Assembly: GCF_000372865.1 (NCBI RefSeq) | Contig: NZ_KB889965.1 | Span: 4,485,786-4,549,785 of the forward strand | Reading direction: 5' to 3' | Length of the DNA: 64,000 nt | DNA from: Methylosarcina fibrata AML-C10 | GTDB lineage: Bacteria; Pseudomonadota; Gammaproteobacteria; Methylococcales; Methylomonadaceae | Program-made: the position numbers and the translations under genes | Part shown: positions 46,064 through 55,864 of the stretch, in pieces | How the letters are laid out: the number at the start of each line of letters is the position of its first letter | Numbering within the stretch: position 1 is the stretch's first letter | Notes under the pieces: generated by a model | The model's database searches: none | What the model was told of the DNA's origin: nothing | What the model saw: only the letters and a program-made list of their open reading frames with translations

Positions 46064-47848
46064 ATGCGTACTCACAAGTGCGGAGAATTAACCAGACATC
46101 AGCTGGCCCAGGCCGTTGAGTTATGCGGCTGGGTGCATCGGCGCCGGGATCATGGCGGGGTCATCTTCATTGATCTGAGAGACCGGTCCGGCCTGGTTCA
46201 AGTTGTCTTCGACCCGGTTGCGCCCGAGCCTTTCGCGCTGGCCGAGAGCGTGCGCAGCGAGTATGTGCTGAAAGTGGCGGGAACCGTTCGCGAGCGGCCT
46301 CTGGGCACCGTCAACGCCAATATGAAAACCGGCGAAATCGAAGTGCTGGTCAGCGGCATGGAAGTGCTGAACGAATCCGAAACCCCGCCTTTCCCGGTGG
46401 AAAGCGAAATCGAAGTCAATGAGGAACTGCGTCTTCGCTACCGCTACATCGATCTGCGCCGTTTCGCGATGCAGGAAAAAATGAAGGTGCGCCGGGACGT
46501 GGCGCGAGTCCTCCGCAATTTTCTCGACGATCACGACTTTTTCGAGATCGAAACCCCTTATCTGACCAAAGCGACTCCGGAAGGCGCCCGCGACTACGTC
46601 GTGCCAAGCCGGACTCACGAAAACGCCTTTTTCGCGTTGCCGCAATCGCCGCAGTTGTACAAGCAGATCCTGATGGTGGCCGGCATGGACCGGTATTATC
46701 AAATCGTCCGCTGTTTTCGCGACGAAGACCTGCGTGCGGACCGGCAGCCGGAATTCACCCAGCTCGATATCGAGACGTCGTTCATGGACGAAGACGAAAT
46801 CATGCACGTCATGGAGGAAATGATCCGGCAACTGTTTGCGAAAGTGATCGGCGTCAATCTGGGCGCGAAATTTCCCCGGATGACGTATCAGGAAGCCATC
46901 TCCAGATACGGCATCGATCGTCCGGACCTTCGCATTCCTCTGGAACTGGTCGATATCGCCGAGGACATGAAAGAAGTCGACTTCAAGGTCTTTTCGGCGC
47001 CCGCCAACGATCCCCAGGGCCGGGTGGTGGCGATGCGCCTGCCGGGCGGCGGCGACTTGAGCCGCAAGGAGATCGACGAACTGACCAAATTCGTCGGCAT
47101 CTACGGCGCCAAGGGTCTCGCTTACATCAAGGTCAACGATCTTTCGGCGGGTATCGACGGGCTTCAGTCGCCGATCGTCAAATTCGCTCCGGCCGAGGTC
47201 TGGGACAGCGTCCTGGCGAAGACGGGCGCGCAGAACGGTGATTTGATCTTTTTCGGTGCGGATAAGGCCGCGATCGTCAACGAAGCGATGGGAGCGCTCC
47301 GGGTCAGGCTCGGGCACGATCTGAATCTGCTGGAAGGCGAATGGAAACCGGTCTGGATCATCGATTTTCCGATGTTCGACTGGGACGAGAAGAGCCGCCG
47401 CTGGAATGCGATTCATCACCCTTTCACCGCGCCGAAGTGCTCGGCTGAAGAATTGCAGGCCAATCCGGGCCAAGCCTTGTCCAGGGCCTATGATCTGGTG
47501 CTGAACGGCACCGAAGTCGGCGGCGGCTCGATCCGGATCAATCGTCCTGCGATGCAGCAGACGGTTTTTAAAATTCTGGGCATCGAAGAAGAGGAAGCCA
47601 GAGAAAAATTCGGTTTTCTCCTGGACGCCCTCAAATACGGAGCGCCTCCTCACGGCGGTCTGGCGTTCGGCCTCGATCGACTGGTCATGCTGATGACCGG
47701 CTCGCAGTCGATCCGCGACGTCATTGCTTTTCCTAAAACCCAGTCGGCGGCCTGTCCTCTGGTCAATGCGCCGGCCCCGGTGTCCGACGAACAGTTGCGG
47801 GAATTGGGCATCAAACTGGTGAAATCTTCCGTAAAAGACAAGAGTTGA
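46064..47848 (+). CDS. aspS: Aspartyl-tRNA synthetase
   Basis: Class II synthetase charging tRNA-Asp. 594 residues from the ATG at 46064: an OB-fold anticodon domain ([28 protein letters not shown]), class II motif 2 ([20 protein letters not shown]), a GAD insertion domain (about 290-410) and motif 3 ([15 protein letters not shown]). The length and GAD domain mark the bacterial type. It follows fmdB and converges on the DUF1249 gene; a GC-rich hairpin with a TCTTCG loop (about 47865-47887) lies between. Confidence 0.97.
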   Translation: MRTHKCGELTRHQLAQAVELCGWVHRRRDHGGVIFIDLRDRSGLVQVVFDPVAPEPFALAESVRSEYVLKVAGTVRERPLGTVNANMKTGEIEVLVSGMEVLNESETPPFPVESEIEVNEELRLRYRYIDLRRFAMQEKMKVRRDVARVLRNFLDDHDFFEIETPYLTKATPEGARDYVVPSRTHENAFFALPQSPQLYKQILMVAGMDRYYQIVRCFRDEDLRADRQPEFTQLDIETSFMDEDEIMHVMEEMIRQLFAKVIGVNLGAKFPRMTYQEAISRYGIDRPDLRIPLELVDIAEDMKEVDFKVFSAPANDPQGRVVAMRLPGGGDLSRKEIDELTKFVGIYGAKGLAYIKVNDLSAGIDGLQSPIVKFAPAEVWDSVLAKTGAQNGDLIFFGADKAAIVNEAMGALRVRLGHDLNLLEGEWKPVWIIDFPMFDWDEKSRRWNAIHHPFTAPKCSAEELQANPGQALSRAYDLVLNGTEVGGGSIRINRPAMQQTVFKILGIEEEEAREKFGFLLDALKYGAPPHGGLAFGLDRLVMLMTGSQSIRDVIAFPKTQSAACPLVNAPAPVSDEQLRELGIKLVKSSVKDKS

Positions 47849-47959
47849 TTCAATGCTTGAAGGGGAGGGCGGTCTTCGCCGTTCTCCCCGACCGCGCGAA
47901 GGATGGACCGGAGGATCCGGCAAGGAAACTTTCGGAATGAGGCGCCGGCCTCGGCTGAA

Positions 47960-48436
47960 TTAAATCAGGATTTCTCTGGCCGTCTCTCTATCGGTCGGCT
48001 TGATTGACGGCTCGTTGAACCGGTAGTTTTTGTTCAGACAATGATCCAGCCATTTCTGCAGAAAATAATTCAAACGCCATTTGTAGTTCATGATGTCGTA
48101 ACTGCGTCCGGGATCCTTAAACACCAGCGAGACGGCCGCCCGGGCGTGATCGCTGATGACCTCGGCCAGCTCCGCGTCCAGATAAAGCCTGATCCTGACC
48201 GCAGGCGTCGGCAGTTCTCCGGCGTTTTTGTTAAAGCGGTGAGTCAGTTCGACGGTCATCGTGTAAGGAGACCTCTCGATTACTTCAAGGTGCAAGGCCG
48301 AATGGTTGGCCGTTTCGCCGATGGCCTCTTCCTTGTATTCAAACAGGTAAGGGATCAGCTTGAGCAATTTCCGGTAGTTGGAGGCGCAGATCTGCTCCAG
48401 CAGATAAGATTTATTGACGGGATTGATCAAGGCCAT
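47960..48436 (-). CDS. DUF1249 (YqiB-like) protein
   Basis: A 158-residue protein matching the DUF1249 family (E. coli YqiB), function unknown. From the ATG at 48436 it begins INPVNKSYLLEQICASNYRKLLKLIP. A conserved YLDAELAEV segment and a C-terminal NYFLQKWLDHCL helix are present. It is the third gene of an operon after pilZ and queD, with eight bases between queD's stop and this start. In E. coli yqiB lies by cpdA and the Nudix gene nudF, a different setting. Confidence 0.87.
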   Translation of the reverse strand: MALINPVNKSYLLEQICASNYRKLLKLIPYLFEYKEEAIGETANHSALHLEVIERSPYTMTVELTHRFNKNAGELPTPAVRIRLYLDAELAEVISDHARAAVSLVFKDPGRSYDIMNYKWRLNYFLQKWLDHCLNKNYRFNEPSIKPTDRETAREILI

Positions 48437-48444
48437 GGCAATCG

Positions 48445-48855
48445 TCAGTTTTCGCTGTAGCGGGCATTGGCGCTGGCGGTTTCCCACAAAGTCACGTGCG
48501 CAACGTTGAAGCCGGCTTCCTGCAGGTATCGATAAATCATTTTACTGAGCACTTCCGCGGTAGGATGTTCATCGAGGGCAAGAAACCGTTCGTTGTTCTG
48601 AATCAGCATCGGGATTAACGGGTCGTCTTTGTGAAGCAATAAATTATGATCGAGGTGACGGTCGATATACGCCTCGACACAGTCCCTGATTTCGGCAAAA
48701 TCGCAGACCATGTCCTGATCGTTCAATTGCGGCTGCTGAATCGAAATGGATGCCTTCACGCTATGGCCGTGCAGATGCCTGCATTTGCCGGAATGCTTCA
48801 TGAGCCGGTGTCCGTAACAAAAATACACCTCTTTGGTAATCGTAAACATAGACAT
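48445..48855 (-). CDS. queD: 6-carboxytetrahydropterin synthase (QueD/PTPS family)
   Basis: Queuosine-pathway enzyme that turns dihydroneopterin triphosphate into 6-carboxytetrahydropterin. Zinc histidines H16, H29 and H31 lie in CYGHRLMK and CRHLHGHS, and the nucleophile Cys25 precedes HLHGH, as expected for QueD. DFAEIRDCVEAYIDRHLDHNLLLH and HPTAEVLSKMIY complete the fold. At 136 residues it is slightly longer than E. coli QueD (121). Other queuosine genes are not adjacent, and a PTPS-like role cannot be excluded. Confidence 0.88.
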   Translation of the reverse strand: MSMFTITKEVYFCYGHRLMKHSGKCRHLHGHSVKASISIQQPQLNDQDMVCDFAEIRDCVEAYIDRHLDHNLLLHKDDPLIPMLIQNNERFLALDEHPTAEVLSKMIYRYLQEAGFNVAHVTLWETASANARYSEN

Positions 48856-48870
48856 TTCAACGTTCAGGGA

Positions 48871-49179
48871 TTAGTTTCCCTTGATGCTTTTAATTATGGC
48901 TGCAATTTCGTAATGATTATCGGGCTGCCGGGTAATCCTGAGCACTTCGATAAAAGCAATGATTGACGGGACCGTCGAATATTTGGATATGACATTGATT
49001 TCCAAAGCCTTGCCCTGATCTATGGCCCGGTCGGCAATGAACGACACGCCGGCGCCGCTGATCGACTTGCAGTGACCGCGATAGACTTCCGCCGAGTCGG
49101 CGAGCTTGAAAGTAATGTCGCAGTCCAAATGCATTCGACCGTAGTTTCGTTTTTCATCACAGTGGAGCATGTGTTTCAC
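48871..49179 (-). CDS. PilZ-domain protein, candidate c-di-GMP receptor
   Basis: A 102-residue single-domain PilZ protein. The c-di-GMP motifs are RNYGR (R11-R15, RxxxR) and SISGAG (39-44), where the usual first Asp/Asn of (D/N)xSxxG is Ser, so binding may be weakened. The remaining beta-barrel strands (ALEINVISKY, SIIAFIEVLRI) fit the family. It precedes queD by 15 bases on the same strand and likely leads the operon. The c-di-GMP-making neighbours in this window are far away, so no specific pathway is implied. Confidence 0.82.
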   Translation of the reverse strand: MKHMLHCDEKRNYGRMHLDCDITFKLADSAEVYRGHCKSISGAGVSFIADRAIDQGKALEINVISKYSTVPSIIAFIEVLRITRQPDNHYEIAAIIKSIKGN

Positions 49180-49467
49180 ATTTTGTTGGCAAATGATTCC
49201 GGCTGCGGGGCCTTATTGAAGTGGTTAAAGTTTACTATAAAAACCATCGCGATGGCTCAAGAATTAATAGATTCTTCAGCAACTTGTTCTTGCGCTGAAA
49301 ATTGGCCAGAAGTTAATTAATATGGTGCAATATGCATCGTCTGCTCATCAATCGAACAAAACACGTTTCCGATGCTTTTTTACCCGAAGAAAAATAGAGA
49401 TACAGCATCGAGGTGAAACGTTTGGAGCCCATGCATTAAAATCAACCCAACCATTGAGCGTCAAATA

Positions 49468-50481
49468 ATGAACAAAGCAACTATTTTAACGGGAATTACC
49501 ACGACCGGCACGCCGCATTTGGGCAATTATGTCGGTGCCATCCGGCCGGCGATTGCCGCCAGTAAAGACGACAATGTCCGGCCTTTTTATTTTCTTGCCG
49601 ATTATCACGCGCTGATTAAATGCCAGGAGCCCGAGCGTGTCAGGCAGTCCAGTCTGGAAATTGCCGCCTCCTGGCTGGCCTTGGGGCTCGACACTGCCAA
49701 TGCGGTTTTTTACCGACAGTCGGACGTGCCCGAGATTATGGAACTGACCTGGATACTCACCTGCGTGACGGCCAAGGGATTAATGAACCGGGCGCACGCC
49801 TACAAGGCGGCGGTGGCCGATAATGAGCAGGGCGGCGAGAGGGATGCCGATAAGGGCATCACCATGGGCTTGTTCAGTTACCCGATTTTAATGGCGGCCG
49901 ATATTCTGATGTTTAATGCCAACAAGGTTCCGGTCGGCAAGGATCAGGTTCAGCACATCGAAATGGCGCGGGATATCGCCGCCCGCTTCAATCATATTTA
50001 CGGCGAACATTTCACCTTGCCCGAAGCGGTCGTCGAGGAAAACAGCGCGACGTTACTCGGTCTAGACGGACGAAAGATGAGCAAGAGTTACAACAACACC
50101 ATCCCGCTGTTCGAGCCGGAGAAAAAATTAAAAAAACTGATAAGTAAAATCAAAACCAATTCGCTCGAGCCGGGCGTGCCCAAGGAGACCGAAGGCTGTA
50201 CTCTGTTCGGCATTTACAAGGCGTTCGCCACGCCTTCGGAAGTGGCCGAAATACGCCGACGCTACGCCGAAGGCATCGGCTGGGGCGAAATGAAGCAGAT
50301 TCTGTTCGACTATATCAACGACCATATCGCGCCGGCCAGGGAACGTTACGAAGCCTTGCTTGAGGCGCCCGATCACATCGAACAGCAATTGCAGGAAGGT
50401 GCGGAAAAAGCCAGAGCGATCAGCATTCCGTTTCTCCGGGAAATCCGCAAAGCGGTCGGGATTTCGAGGATCTCTTCGTGA
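49468..50481 (+). CDS. trpS: Tryptophanyl-tRNA synthetase
   Basis: Class I synthetase charging tRNA-Trp. 337 residues: the HIGH-like TPHLGN (15-20), [11 protein letters not shown], the tryptophan-pocket segment [36 protein letters not shown], and the KMSKS signature [10 protein letters not shown]. Its last four bases overlap the GTG start of the following membrane protein, so the two are translationally coupled. About 290 AT-rich bases lie in front. Confidence 0.97.
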   Translation: MNKATILTGITTTGTPHLGNYVGAIRPAIAASKDDNVRPFYFLADYHALIKCQEPERVRQSSLEIAASWLALGLDTANAVFYRQSDVPEIMELTWILTCVTAKGLMNRAHAYKAAVADNEQGGERDADKGITMGLFSYPILMAADILMFNANKVPVGKDQVQHIEMARDIAARFNHIYGEHFTLPEAVVEENSATLLGLDGRKMSKSYNNTIPLFEPEKKLKKLISKIKTNSLEPGVPKETEGCTLFGIYKAFATPSEVAEIRRRYAEGIGWGEMKQILFDYINDHIAPARERYEALLEAPDHIEQQLQEGAEKARAISIPFLREIRKAVGISRISS

Positions 50482-51194
50482 AGAAAGGGCAATTCGGCGA
50501 CTGGCTTAGAGAAAGCCTGCTGTTTATCGCTCGCGGTCCTTTGGTGTGGGTCGGCTACACCCTGGCGACCGGCGTCATTTTATTGGTAGGACGTATTTCC
50601 CTGGCGTTAGGCATTTTTTTCTCGGTCACCTCGTTATTTGTCGGGGTCGGGATTGCGAAATACATCGACCTTAATTATTCGGGCGACAATCCGGTCCCTT
50701 TGGCATGGGCGATCAGGAAAAGCCTGCCTCTGGCCGTTCTGGCGGCGGCCAGCCTGGTTGTCTGCTGGTTCGGCATCAATGTCGTGGCCAATCTTGTCTC
50801 GGGCGATCTTCTGAAGACCGGACGCTTTTTCTTTTACTGGGAGCTGACCCCGGAGAATCTGCACCGCCGGCCGATGCGGGAAATCGCGAGCTGGTTTTAT
50901 ACCTACGCCAACGTCGCGCTTGTTTTTGTGCTGGTCATGTTGTCCACCTTTGCCAGTTGGTTCAGTTATCCGCTCATGCTGTTCAGAAACTACAGTTTCA
51001 GTCAGGCCAGAGAGCGGGGCGTTCACGAGATCTCTCGAAACCGGGGCGCTTTTTATAAACTCTACGGTTTTATCGTTCTGGAAGCGCTGCTCTGCTCCTC
51101 GGTGACGCCCTTGTTGACGCCCGTTTTGTACATGCTGGTATCCACGCTGATGTATGTTACGTATCAGGATCTTTTGGGCGTCAAGGACGGCTAG
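50478..51194 (+). CDS. Polytopic membrane protein, unknown function
   Basis: A 238-residue protein with about five predicted membrane helices (for example [60 protein letters not shown], and a C-terminal hydrophobic pair). I do not recognise a family with certainty. The GTG start overlaps the trpS stop (GTGA), implying coupled translation, an odd partner for a tRNA synthetase. Its stop overlaps that of yigZ on the opposite strand in a shared CTAG. Confidence 0.72.
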   Translation: MKKGQFGDWLRESLLFIARGPLVWVGYTLATGVILLVGRISLALGIFFSVTSLFVGVGIAKYIDLNYSGDNPVPLAWAIRKSLPLAVLAAASLVVCWFGINVVANLVSGDLLKTGRFFFYWELTPENLHRRPMREIASWFYTYANVALVFVLVMLSTFASWFSYPLMLFRNYSFSQARERGVHEISRNRGAFYKLYGFIVLEALLCSSVTPLLTPVLYMLVSTLMYVTYQDLLGVKDG

Positions 51195-51787
51195 AACGGC
51201 CGGGCTTCAGGCAGGAAGTCCGCCGCTGCAGGGAAGGACTGCAACAAGACGCTTAAATGTTCGGCGGGCAGTTCAACGACAAGCCGGACCCGTTCGGTAA
51301 AATCCTGCTTCAGGATGCGTCCTTCCCATTTTTTCAGGGCGTATTCCAACGGCTGCATCTGGCCGTAATCGAGAGTCATCGGCACTTGGACCCATTCGAC
51401 GTAGTCCGAGATTTCCGCCGCTTCGATCGCTTTTTTCGCGGTATTGCCGTAAGCGCGAGTCAGACCGCCGGCGCCGAGTTTGATGCCGCCGAAATAGCGG
51501 ATGACGGCGACCAGCACGTTGATCAGGTCCTTGCCTTCCAGGTGTTGGAAAATCGGTTTGCCGGCGGTTCCGGCCGGCTCGCCGGCGTCGTGGCAGCGGT
51601 AGACGAAGCCCTGTTCCGTTTTCAGCCGGTAAGCGTACGCGACGTGAGTGGCGTGAGGATGCTCAAGATGCAGAGAACGCAGATGCTCCATCGCTTCCCG
51701 TTCGCTCCGGCAGGGCATGACGATGCCGATAAAACGGGATTTTTTAATTGTGTCTTCAATTGTTTGCCTGCTTTTGACACAATACAC
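51191..51787 (-). CDS. yigZ: YigZ/IMPACT family protein
   Basis: A 198-residue UPF0029/IMPACT protein; eukaryotic relatives modulate GCN2, bacterial function is unclear. The GTG at 51787 is chosen since GAGGAG sits seven bases before it. Conserved parts: KKSRFIGIVMPC, HPHATHVAYAYRL, the signature HDAGEPAGTAGKPIFQHLEG, and AVIRYFGGIKLGAGGLTRAYG. The C-terminal ferredoxin-like domain (DUF1949) ends FLPEARPF. It diverges from glcD with 31 bases between their starts. Confidence 0.92.
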   Translation of the reverse strand: MYCVKSRQTIEDTIKKSRFIGIVMPCRSEREAMEHLRSLHLEHPHATHVAYAYRLKTEQGFVYRCHDAGEPAGTAGKPIFQHLEGKDLINVLVAVIRYFGGIKLGAGGLTRAYGNTAKKAIEAAEISDYVEWVQVPMTLDYGQMQPLEYALKKWEGRILKQDFTERVRLVVELPAEHLSVLLQSFPAAADFLPEARPF

Positions 51788-51818
51788 GGAAGCACTCCTC
51801 AAAATACGAACAACGTCT

Positions 51819-53318
51819 ATGAAAATCGTCAGGCCGCATACTTCCGAAACGATTCGTCATCAGGTAGACCGCCGCCTTTTGATTGACGAGTTTAAAACAT
51901 TTTTACCGGCCGCATCGATTATTTCCGAAACGGAAGCGCTCAGGCCTTTCGAATGCGACGGCTTGTCGGTGTATCATTGTCTGCCCTGGCTGGTTCTGTT
52001 GCCGGATACCGTCGAGCAGGTGCAGCGCATCCTGGCGATCTGCCATCGATACGGGGTGCCGGTCGTGGCGAGAGGCGCCGGTACGGGACTGGCCGGAGGG
52101 GCGCTGCCGTTGGAAAACGGTGTATTGTTGAGTCTCGCCAGGCTCAATCAAATTCTCGAAATCGACTGCGCCAACCGGCTGGCGAGGGTTCAGCCGGGGG
52201 TGCGCAATATCGCCATTTCCCAGGCCGTGGCTCAACAAGGCTTGTTCTACGCTCCCGATCCGTCGTCGCAGATCGCCTGCACGATCGGCGGCAACGTCGC
52301 CGAAAACTCCGGCGGAGTGCACTGCCTTAAATACGGCCTCACGACCCATAATATTCTACAGGTCAGGATCGTGACGATGGACGGCGCCCTGGTTACCGTG
52401 GGAAGTCACGGCCTGGACGGCCCCGGACTGGATTTACTGGCTTTAATGGCCGGTTCGGAAGGCTTGCTCGGCGTGGTGGTCGAAGTGACTGTCAAGTTGT
52501 TGCCCCTGCCCGAACATTGCGAAGTCATTCTGGCTGCCTTTGCAGACGTCGAACAGGCGGGCTCGGCGGTGGCGGCCATCATCGCTTCGGGTCTGCTGCC
52601 GGCCGGATTGGAAATGATGGACCAAGCCGCCATTAAAGCCGCGGAAGATTTTATTCATGCCGGCTATCCGGTAGAAGCCGAAGCCATTCTGTTATGCGAA
52701 CTGGACGGTACTCGAAAGCAGGTCGAAGAAGAACTCGACCGGGCCTGCGAGGTATTGAAATCGAACGGGGCTTATGAATTAAGACGGGCCGGAAGTCGGG
52801 AGCAAAGACAGGTTCTCTGGGCAGGACGCAAGGCCGCATTTCCGGCGGTCGGGCGGATTTCTCCGGATTATTATTGCATGGACGGCACGATTCCCCGACG
52901 GTTTCTGGTAAAAGTGCTGAAATCCATAGCGGAATTGTCCGAGCGTTACGGTCTGGCGGTAGTCAACGTGTTTCATGCCGGCGACGGCAATCTGCATCCT
53001 CTCATCCTGTACAATGCCGACCGTCCGGGGGAACTGGAAAAAGCGGAACGGTTCGGCGGCGACATTCTCGAACTCTGCGTGGCCGTCGGCGGCACGATCA
53101 CCGGCGAGCACGGGGTGGGCGTGGAAAAGATCGATCAGATGTGTTTCCAGTTCAGCGAAAACGAGCTGGCCCAATTTCGGGCCGTGAAAGAAGCGTTCGA
53201 TGAAAAAGGGTTGCTCAACCCCGGAAAAGCCGTGCCGTCTTTGCACCGGTGCGCGGAACTGGGGGCCATGCACGTGCATCGGGGCGTGTTGCCGCATTCC
53301 GAACTGGAACGGTTTTAA
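51819..53318 (+). CDS. glcD: Glycolate oxidase subunit GlcD-like FAD enzyme
   Basis: FAD-linked 2-hydroxyacid dehydrogenase subunit, 499 residues from the ATG at 51819, the length of E. coli GlcD. The FAD domain shows PVVARGAGTGLAGGALPLENGVLLSL and IGGNVAENSGGVHCLKYGLT. The C-terminal half has NVFHAGDGNLHPLILY with metal-binding His, and GGTITGEHGVGVEKI. GlcE and GlcF normally follow in the same operon but are absent here, so the partner subunits must be elsewhere or the enzyme works alone, as some D-lactate dehydrogenases do. A longer frame from 51717 overlaps yigZ. Confidence 0.88.
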   Translation: MKIVRPHTSETIRHQVDRRLLIDEFKTFLPAASIISETEALRPFECDGLSVYHCLPWLVLLPDTVEQVQRILAICHRYGVPVVARGAGTGLAGGALPLENGVLLSLARLNQILEIDCANRLARVQPGVRNIAISQAVAQQGLFYAPDPSSQIACTIGGNVAENSGGVHCLKYGLTTHNILQVRIVTMDGALVTVGSHGLDGPGLDLLALMAGSEGLLGVVVEVTVKLLPLPEHCEVILAAFADVEQAGSAVAAIIASGLLPAGLEMMDQAAIKAAEDFIHAGYPVEAEAILLCELDGTRKQVEEELDRACEVLKSNGAYELRRAGSREQRQVLWAGRKAAFPAVGRISPDYYCMDGTIPRRFLVKVLKSIAELSERYGLAVVNVFHAGDGNLHPLILYNADRPGELEKAERFGGDILELCVAVGGTITGEHGVGVEKIDQMCFQFSENELAQFRAVKEAFDEKGLLNPGKAVPSLHRCAELGAMHVHRGVLPHSELERF

Positions 53319-53824
53319 ACGATCTGGCCCAGTCCGAACGCTCCGAAATAAGTCGTAATGAAATAGAGTAGCGACAGGGCCATGCTGGCCAATACATTGA
53401 TGCCGACCACTTTTTTAATGATGTAGGTCACCAGGGCATAATCCCAGAGGATTAATGAAAAGGTAATGTAGTAGCTGAGAGGATCGTCGCTTACCGTCAG
53501 CCAGATGATGACCGGCACGATGAACAAGGACACCACGTTCGCGCACAGTATCAGCGCTGTCGCCACCTGTACGAAAGCATACAGCGTCTTGTTGAAGAAC
53601 AGCAAAATACCGATGAACAGCAGCGTCAGCAATGTTTCAAAGCTGACTTCATAAAATGACTCGATCGGATCGTCGGTCATGTTCGCCTGCATGAAATACT
53701 CGACCAAATAATAAAAGATCAGGTTTTGTTTGAAAAAACTGGTCGATCTCGTTAACTCCAACGGGTTGTGTTTAAACCAGCAAAGAGGTAGGTATTGTTT
53801 TATCAGGTCGACGTAGGCTACCAT
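53315..53824 (-). CDS. Yip1-like polytopic membrane protein
   Basis: A 169-residue membrane protein with about five helices (FETLLTLLFIGILLFFNKTLY, VATALILCANVVSLFIVPVIIWLTV, and a C-terminal ALVTYIIKKVVGINVLASMALSLL). The arrangement, with LTVSDDPLSYYI in a loop, resembles the bacterial Yip1 domain, but the call is by pattern only. It is next to the dynamin-like GTPase on the same strand (about 80 bases), so the two may work together at a membrane. Its stop overlaps that of glcD in a shared TTAA. Confidence 0.6.
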   Translation of the reverse strand: MVAYVDLIKQYLPLCWFKHNPLELTRSTSFFKQNLIFYYLVEYFMQANMTDDPIESFYEVSFETLLTLLFIGILLFFNKTLYAFVQVATALILCANVVSLFIVPVIIWLTVSDDPLSYYITFSLILWDYALVTYIIKKVVGINVLASMALSLLYFITTYFGAFGLGQIV

Positions 53825-53905
53825 GATCCGGTGAGTAGGTTAGGCAAGGTCAGTATCTGTTACAACGTTTATGTCCTTTGATTGTTCTGACGGTGAAGGA
53901 ATGCT

Positions 53906-55303
53906 TTAGTGTCCCGAAGTATCCGAAAAACCCGGAACGAGATGCTCGTTATAAGCACTGAAGCTGTCGTTCAGGGCCTGCACCAGCTCCTGGGTTTTGG
54001 CCGAAAGCTGTGCCAGGCGGGATTTGGTTTTCTTGTTCCATCCGGCCGGCTCCGAGATGGGCAGCACGATGCGGGCGAAGGTCAGATTTTTTTCGAATAA
54101 ATTGCTCAGGTTTTCGAGCAAATGCAGTTCTTTTTGCCGTGCATTGAGCTGATTGATGATGACCTTGGCGTGAAGTTTGCTGATGACCAGATGAATGGGA
54201 ATCATGAAGGCTATCAGCACCAGGAGCGAAATCGGGCCTAGAATCGGATCCACCAGCGTGGCCAGGACTATCCCTGAATTAATTTCGGCAAACAGGCTCA
54301 ACACGATGATAAAGCTCAGGATCAGCAAGCTCGACATGGTGGCTCTTTCTTTCCAGGTGGTGATGCCTTTCTTTACTTCCGGAATAACCACGCCTTCAAT
54401 TTCGCGAATGTTTTGTTCCAGCGATTGCAGGATACGGTAGGTGCGGTTATTCGCTACCGTAGCCAGGTACTGGTCCATTGAAGAAAAATCGGTTTTGGTG
54501 GTTTGCGGTATGAAACTGGCTTCCTGACCGGGAAGGATAAGAAACTGGCCGCCGGTGATGCCTTTTTCTGCCAGCTTTCGCTGCCAGGAAGCGATGATCT
54601 CGCTGTGGCGGGAAGAGCTCAGCGCGGCTCCCGGCGCATCGATGAGATAGGTGAATTTGCTGGAATCCTGAGCGGAAGCAATGTTCGCCAGCAATTCGTC
54701 CACCATCGGAGAAGAGGAGTCGAACGTATCGGTAAATATCAGTACCAGATCGGAATGCTCGATGCTGTATCGGGTCAGATAACGGGTGATCGGGCTGACG
54801 GAAGCGCTGTCGATATCGGGCGCATCGATAAAAAGCCGGCCTTTTAACCGTTCGCTCGGGATGGTTTTTAATTCAAGATAAGAATTGATTCGGCCGCCTT
54901 CGCCGGGCTGTTGCTGCTCAATTTTCTGGCTGATCTGATAAAACGGGAAGCGGTGATCGACGTCCAGCGCGGTGCCGGGCAGCGTGGCGGAGTTCGGCTG
55001 GGCGTTATGCAGCAGGACGGTAAATTTTTGGCCGGAGGTCTGGATTCCCGACAGTTGCATGTCGGAGCCGAAATAGCCGTTCATGAACCGGGATTTGGCG
55101 GTCGAACTGCCGCCTATCAGGGTGATGATGGGCCACCAGGAGTTTTTGACGGCGGTTGTTTCATCGGTATCGAGAAGACTCAGATCGTATTCGAGTTGGT
55201 CGAGTTCATGAAACACTCTGGAAGCTTTTTGCAATATCGGATTGTCATTGGCAAAATATTTTTCAAGGTTGAGCAGATACTTGCTCACTGTTTTTTCAGC
55301 CAT
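53906..55303 (-). CDS. Dynamin/EHD-like membrane GTPase with degenerate P-loop
   Basis: A 465-residue protein with a P-loop-like GGSSTAKS (64-71); the glycine before the lysine is alanine. A probable switch I (SGQKFTVLLHN, 90-100) recalls the TTDRFTVLM of EHD proteins. RLFIDAPDIDS (156-166) is a degenerate DxxG with D160, followed by LVLIFTDTFD. A second conserved block is QFLILPGQEAS. Two adjacent membrane helices (about 322-345 and 355-378) and a helical C-terminus follow. I infer a dynamin-superfamily protein anchored in the inner membrane; a pseudo-enzyme is possible. Start MAEKTVSKYL. I cannot name the family. Confidence 0.55.
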   Translation of the reverse strand: MAEKTVSKYLLNLEKYFANDNPILQKASRVFHELDQLEYDLSLLDTDETTAVKNSWWPIITLIGGSSTAKSRFMNGYFGSDMQLSGIQTSGQKFTVLLHNAQPNSATLPGTALDVDHRFPFYQISQKIEQQQPGEGGRINSYLELKTIPSERLKGRLFIDAPDIDSASVSPITRYLTRYSIEHSDLVLIFTDTFDSSSPMVDELLANIASAQDSSKFTYLIDAPGAALSSSRHSEIIASWQRKLAEKGITGGQFLILPGQEASFIPQTTKTDFSSMDQYLATVANNRTYRILQSLEQNIREIEGVVIPEVKKGITTWKERATMSSLLILSFIIVLSLFAEINSGIVLATLVDPILGPISLLVLIAFMIPIHLVISKLHAKVIINQLNARQKELHLLENLSNLFEKNLTFARIVLPISEPAGWNKKTKSRLAQLSAKTQELVQALNDSFSAYNEHLVPGFSDTSGH

Positions 55304-55864
55304 TATTTTTTACACCCTGTTTGTAGTTTTTATTTTTGATTAGAAAGCCAAGCTGATTCACGTTCCGGAAAGGCGGGGGAGAGTCTCGATTCTCTATTGC
55401 CTGCCGGTCACGTTTGCTGCTTCCGAGATTAATGATATTGCTCTCGTTTTGTGGCATTGCTTCTTTATAAATTGCCGACGGATAGAAGAAATAGCCATTT
55501 TCATCGTTTTAGGATGATACAAAAAACAGAGAAAATAGCAAAGGTATTTTATCTTGGGAAAAGATCGGCGCGGAGAGACGCCGTGGTTGTCCTTCTTCAC
55601 CTGGGATTTTCTCTAAAAAGAAGAGTGGACCGAAGGACTGGATACAGAAATCGCCGAGACGATCACGTAACAAAGCAAAAGCCACATGCCCGCCGGCTTC
55701 GGCTTACTGCAGACTTTTTTGCAGGGATCTTTCTTCGTCCGTTCCGCCATTGTGATAAAAGACGTCATTCACTAAAATGAGCCGGTAGGACTTGGCCGCA
55801 TTTTCAGGCTAAAATTGAACGGCGTATTATTATCTTGAACAGATCGACTGGTGCAATTTATTTC
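55304..55864. other. Intergenic region, no gene supported
   Basis: About 560 bases divergent between the GTPase gene and a lipoprotein gene. Frames at 55451-55780 (plus) and 55394-55600 (minus) are basic, lack ribosome sites and look random. The only structure I see is a small GCCG/CGGC hairpin near 55691. Confidence 0.45.

Noticed and set aside
46121-47923. 600-residue open frame opposite aspS
   Set aside because: Shadow of a GC-rich gene; the sense strand encodes a complete AspRS with all motifs, and the antisense translation is low-complexity and Arg/Phe-rich.
55451-55780. 109-residue basic frame in the gap upstream of the lipoprotein gene
   Set aside because: No ribosome site, very high Arg/Lys content and an overlapping antisense frame; looks like chance.
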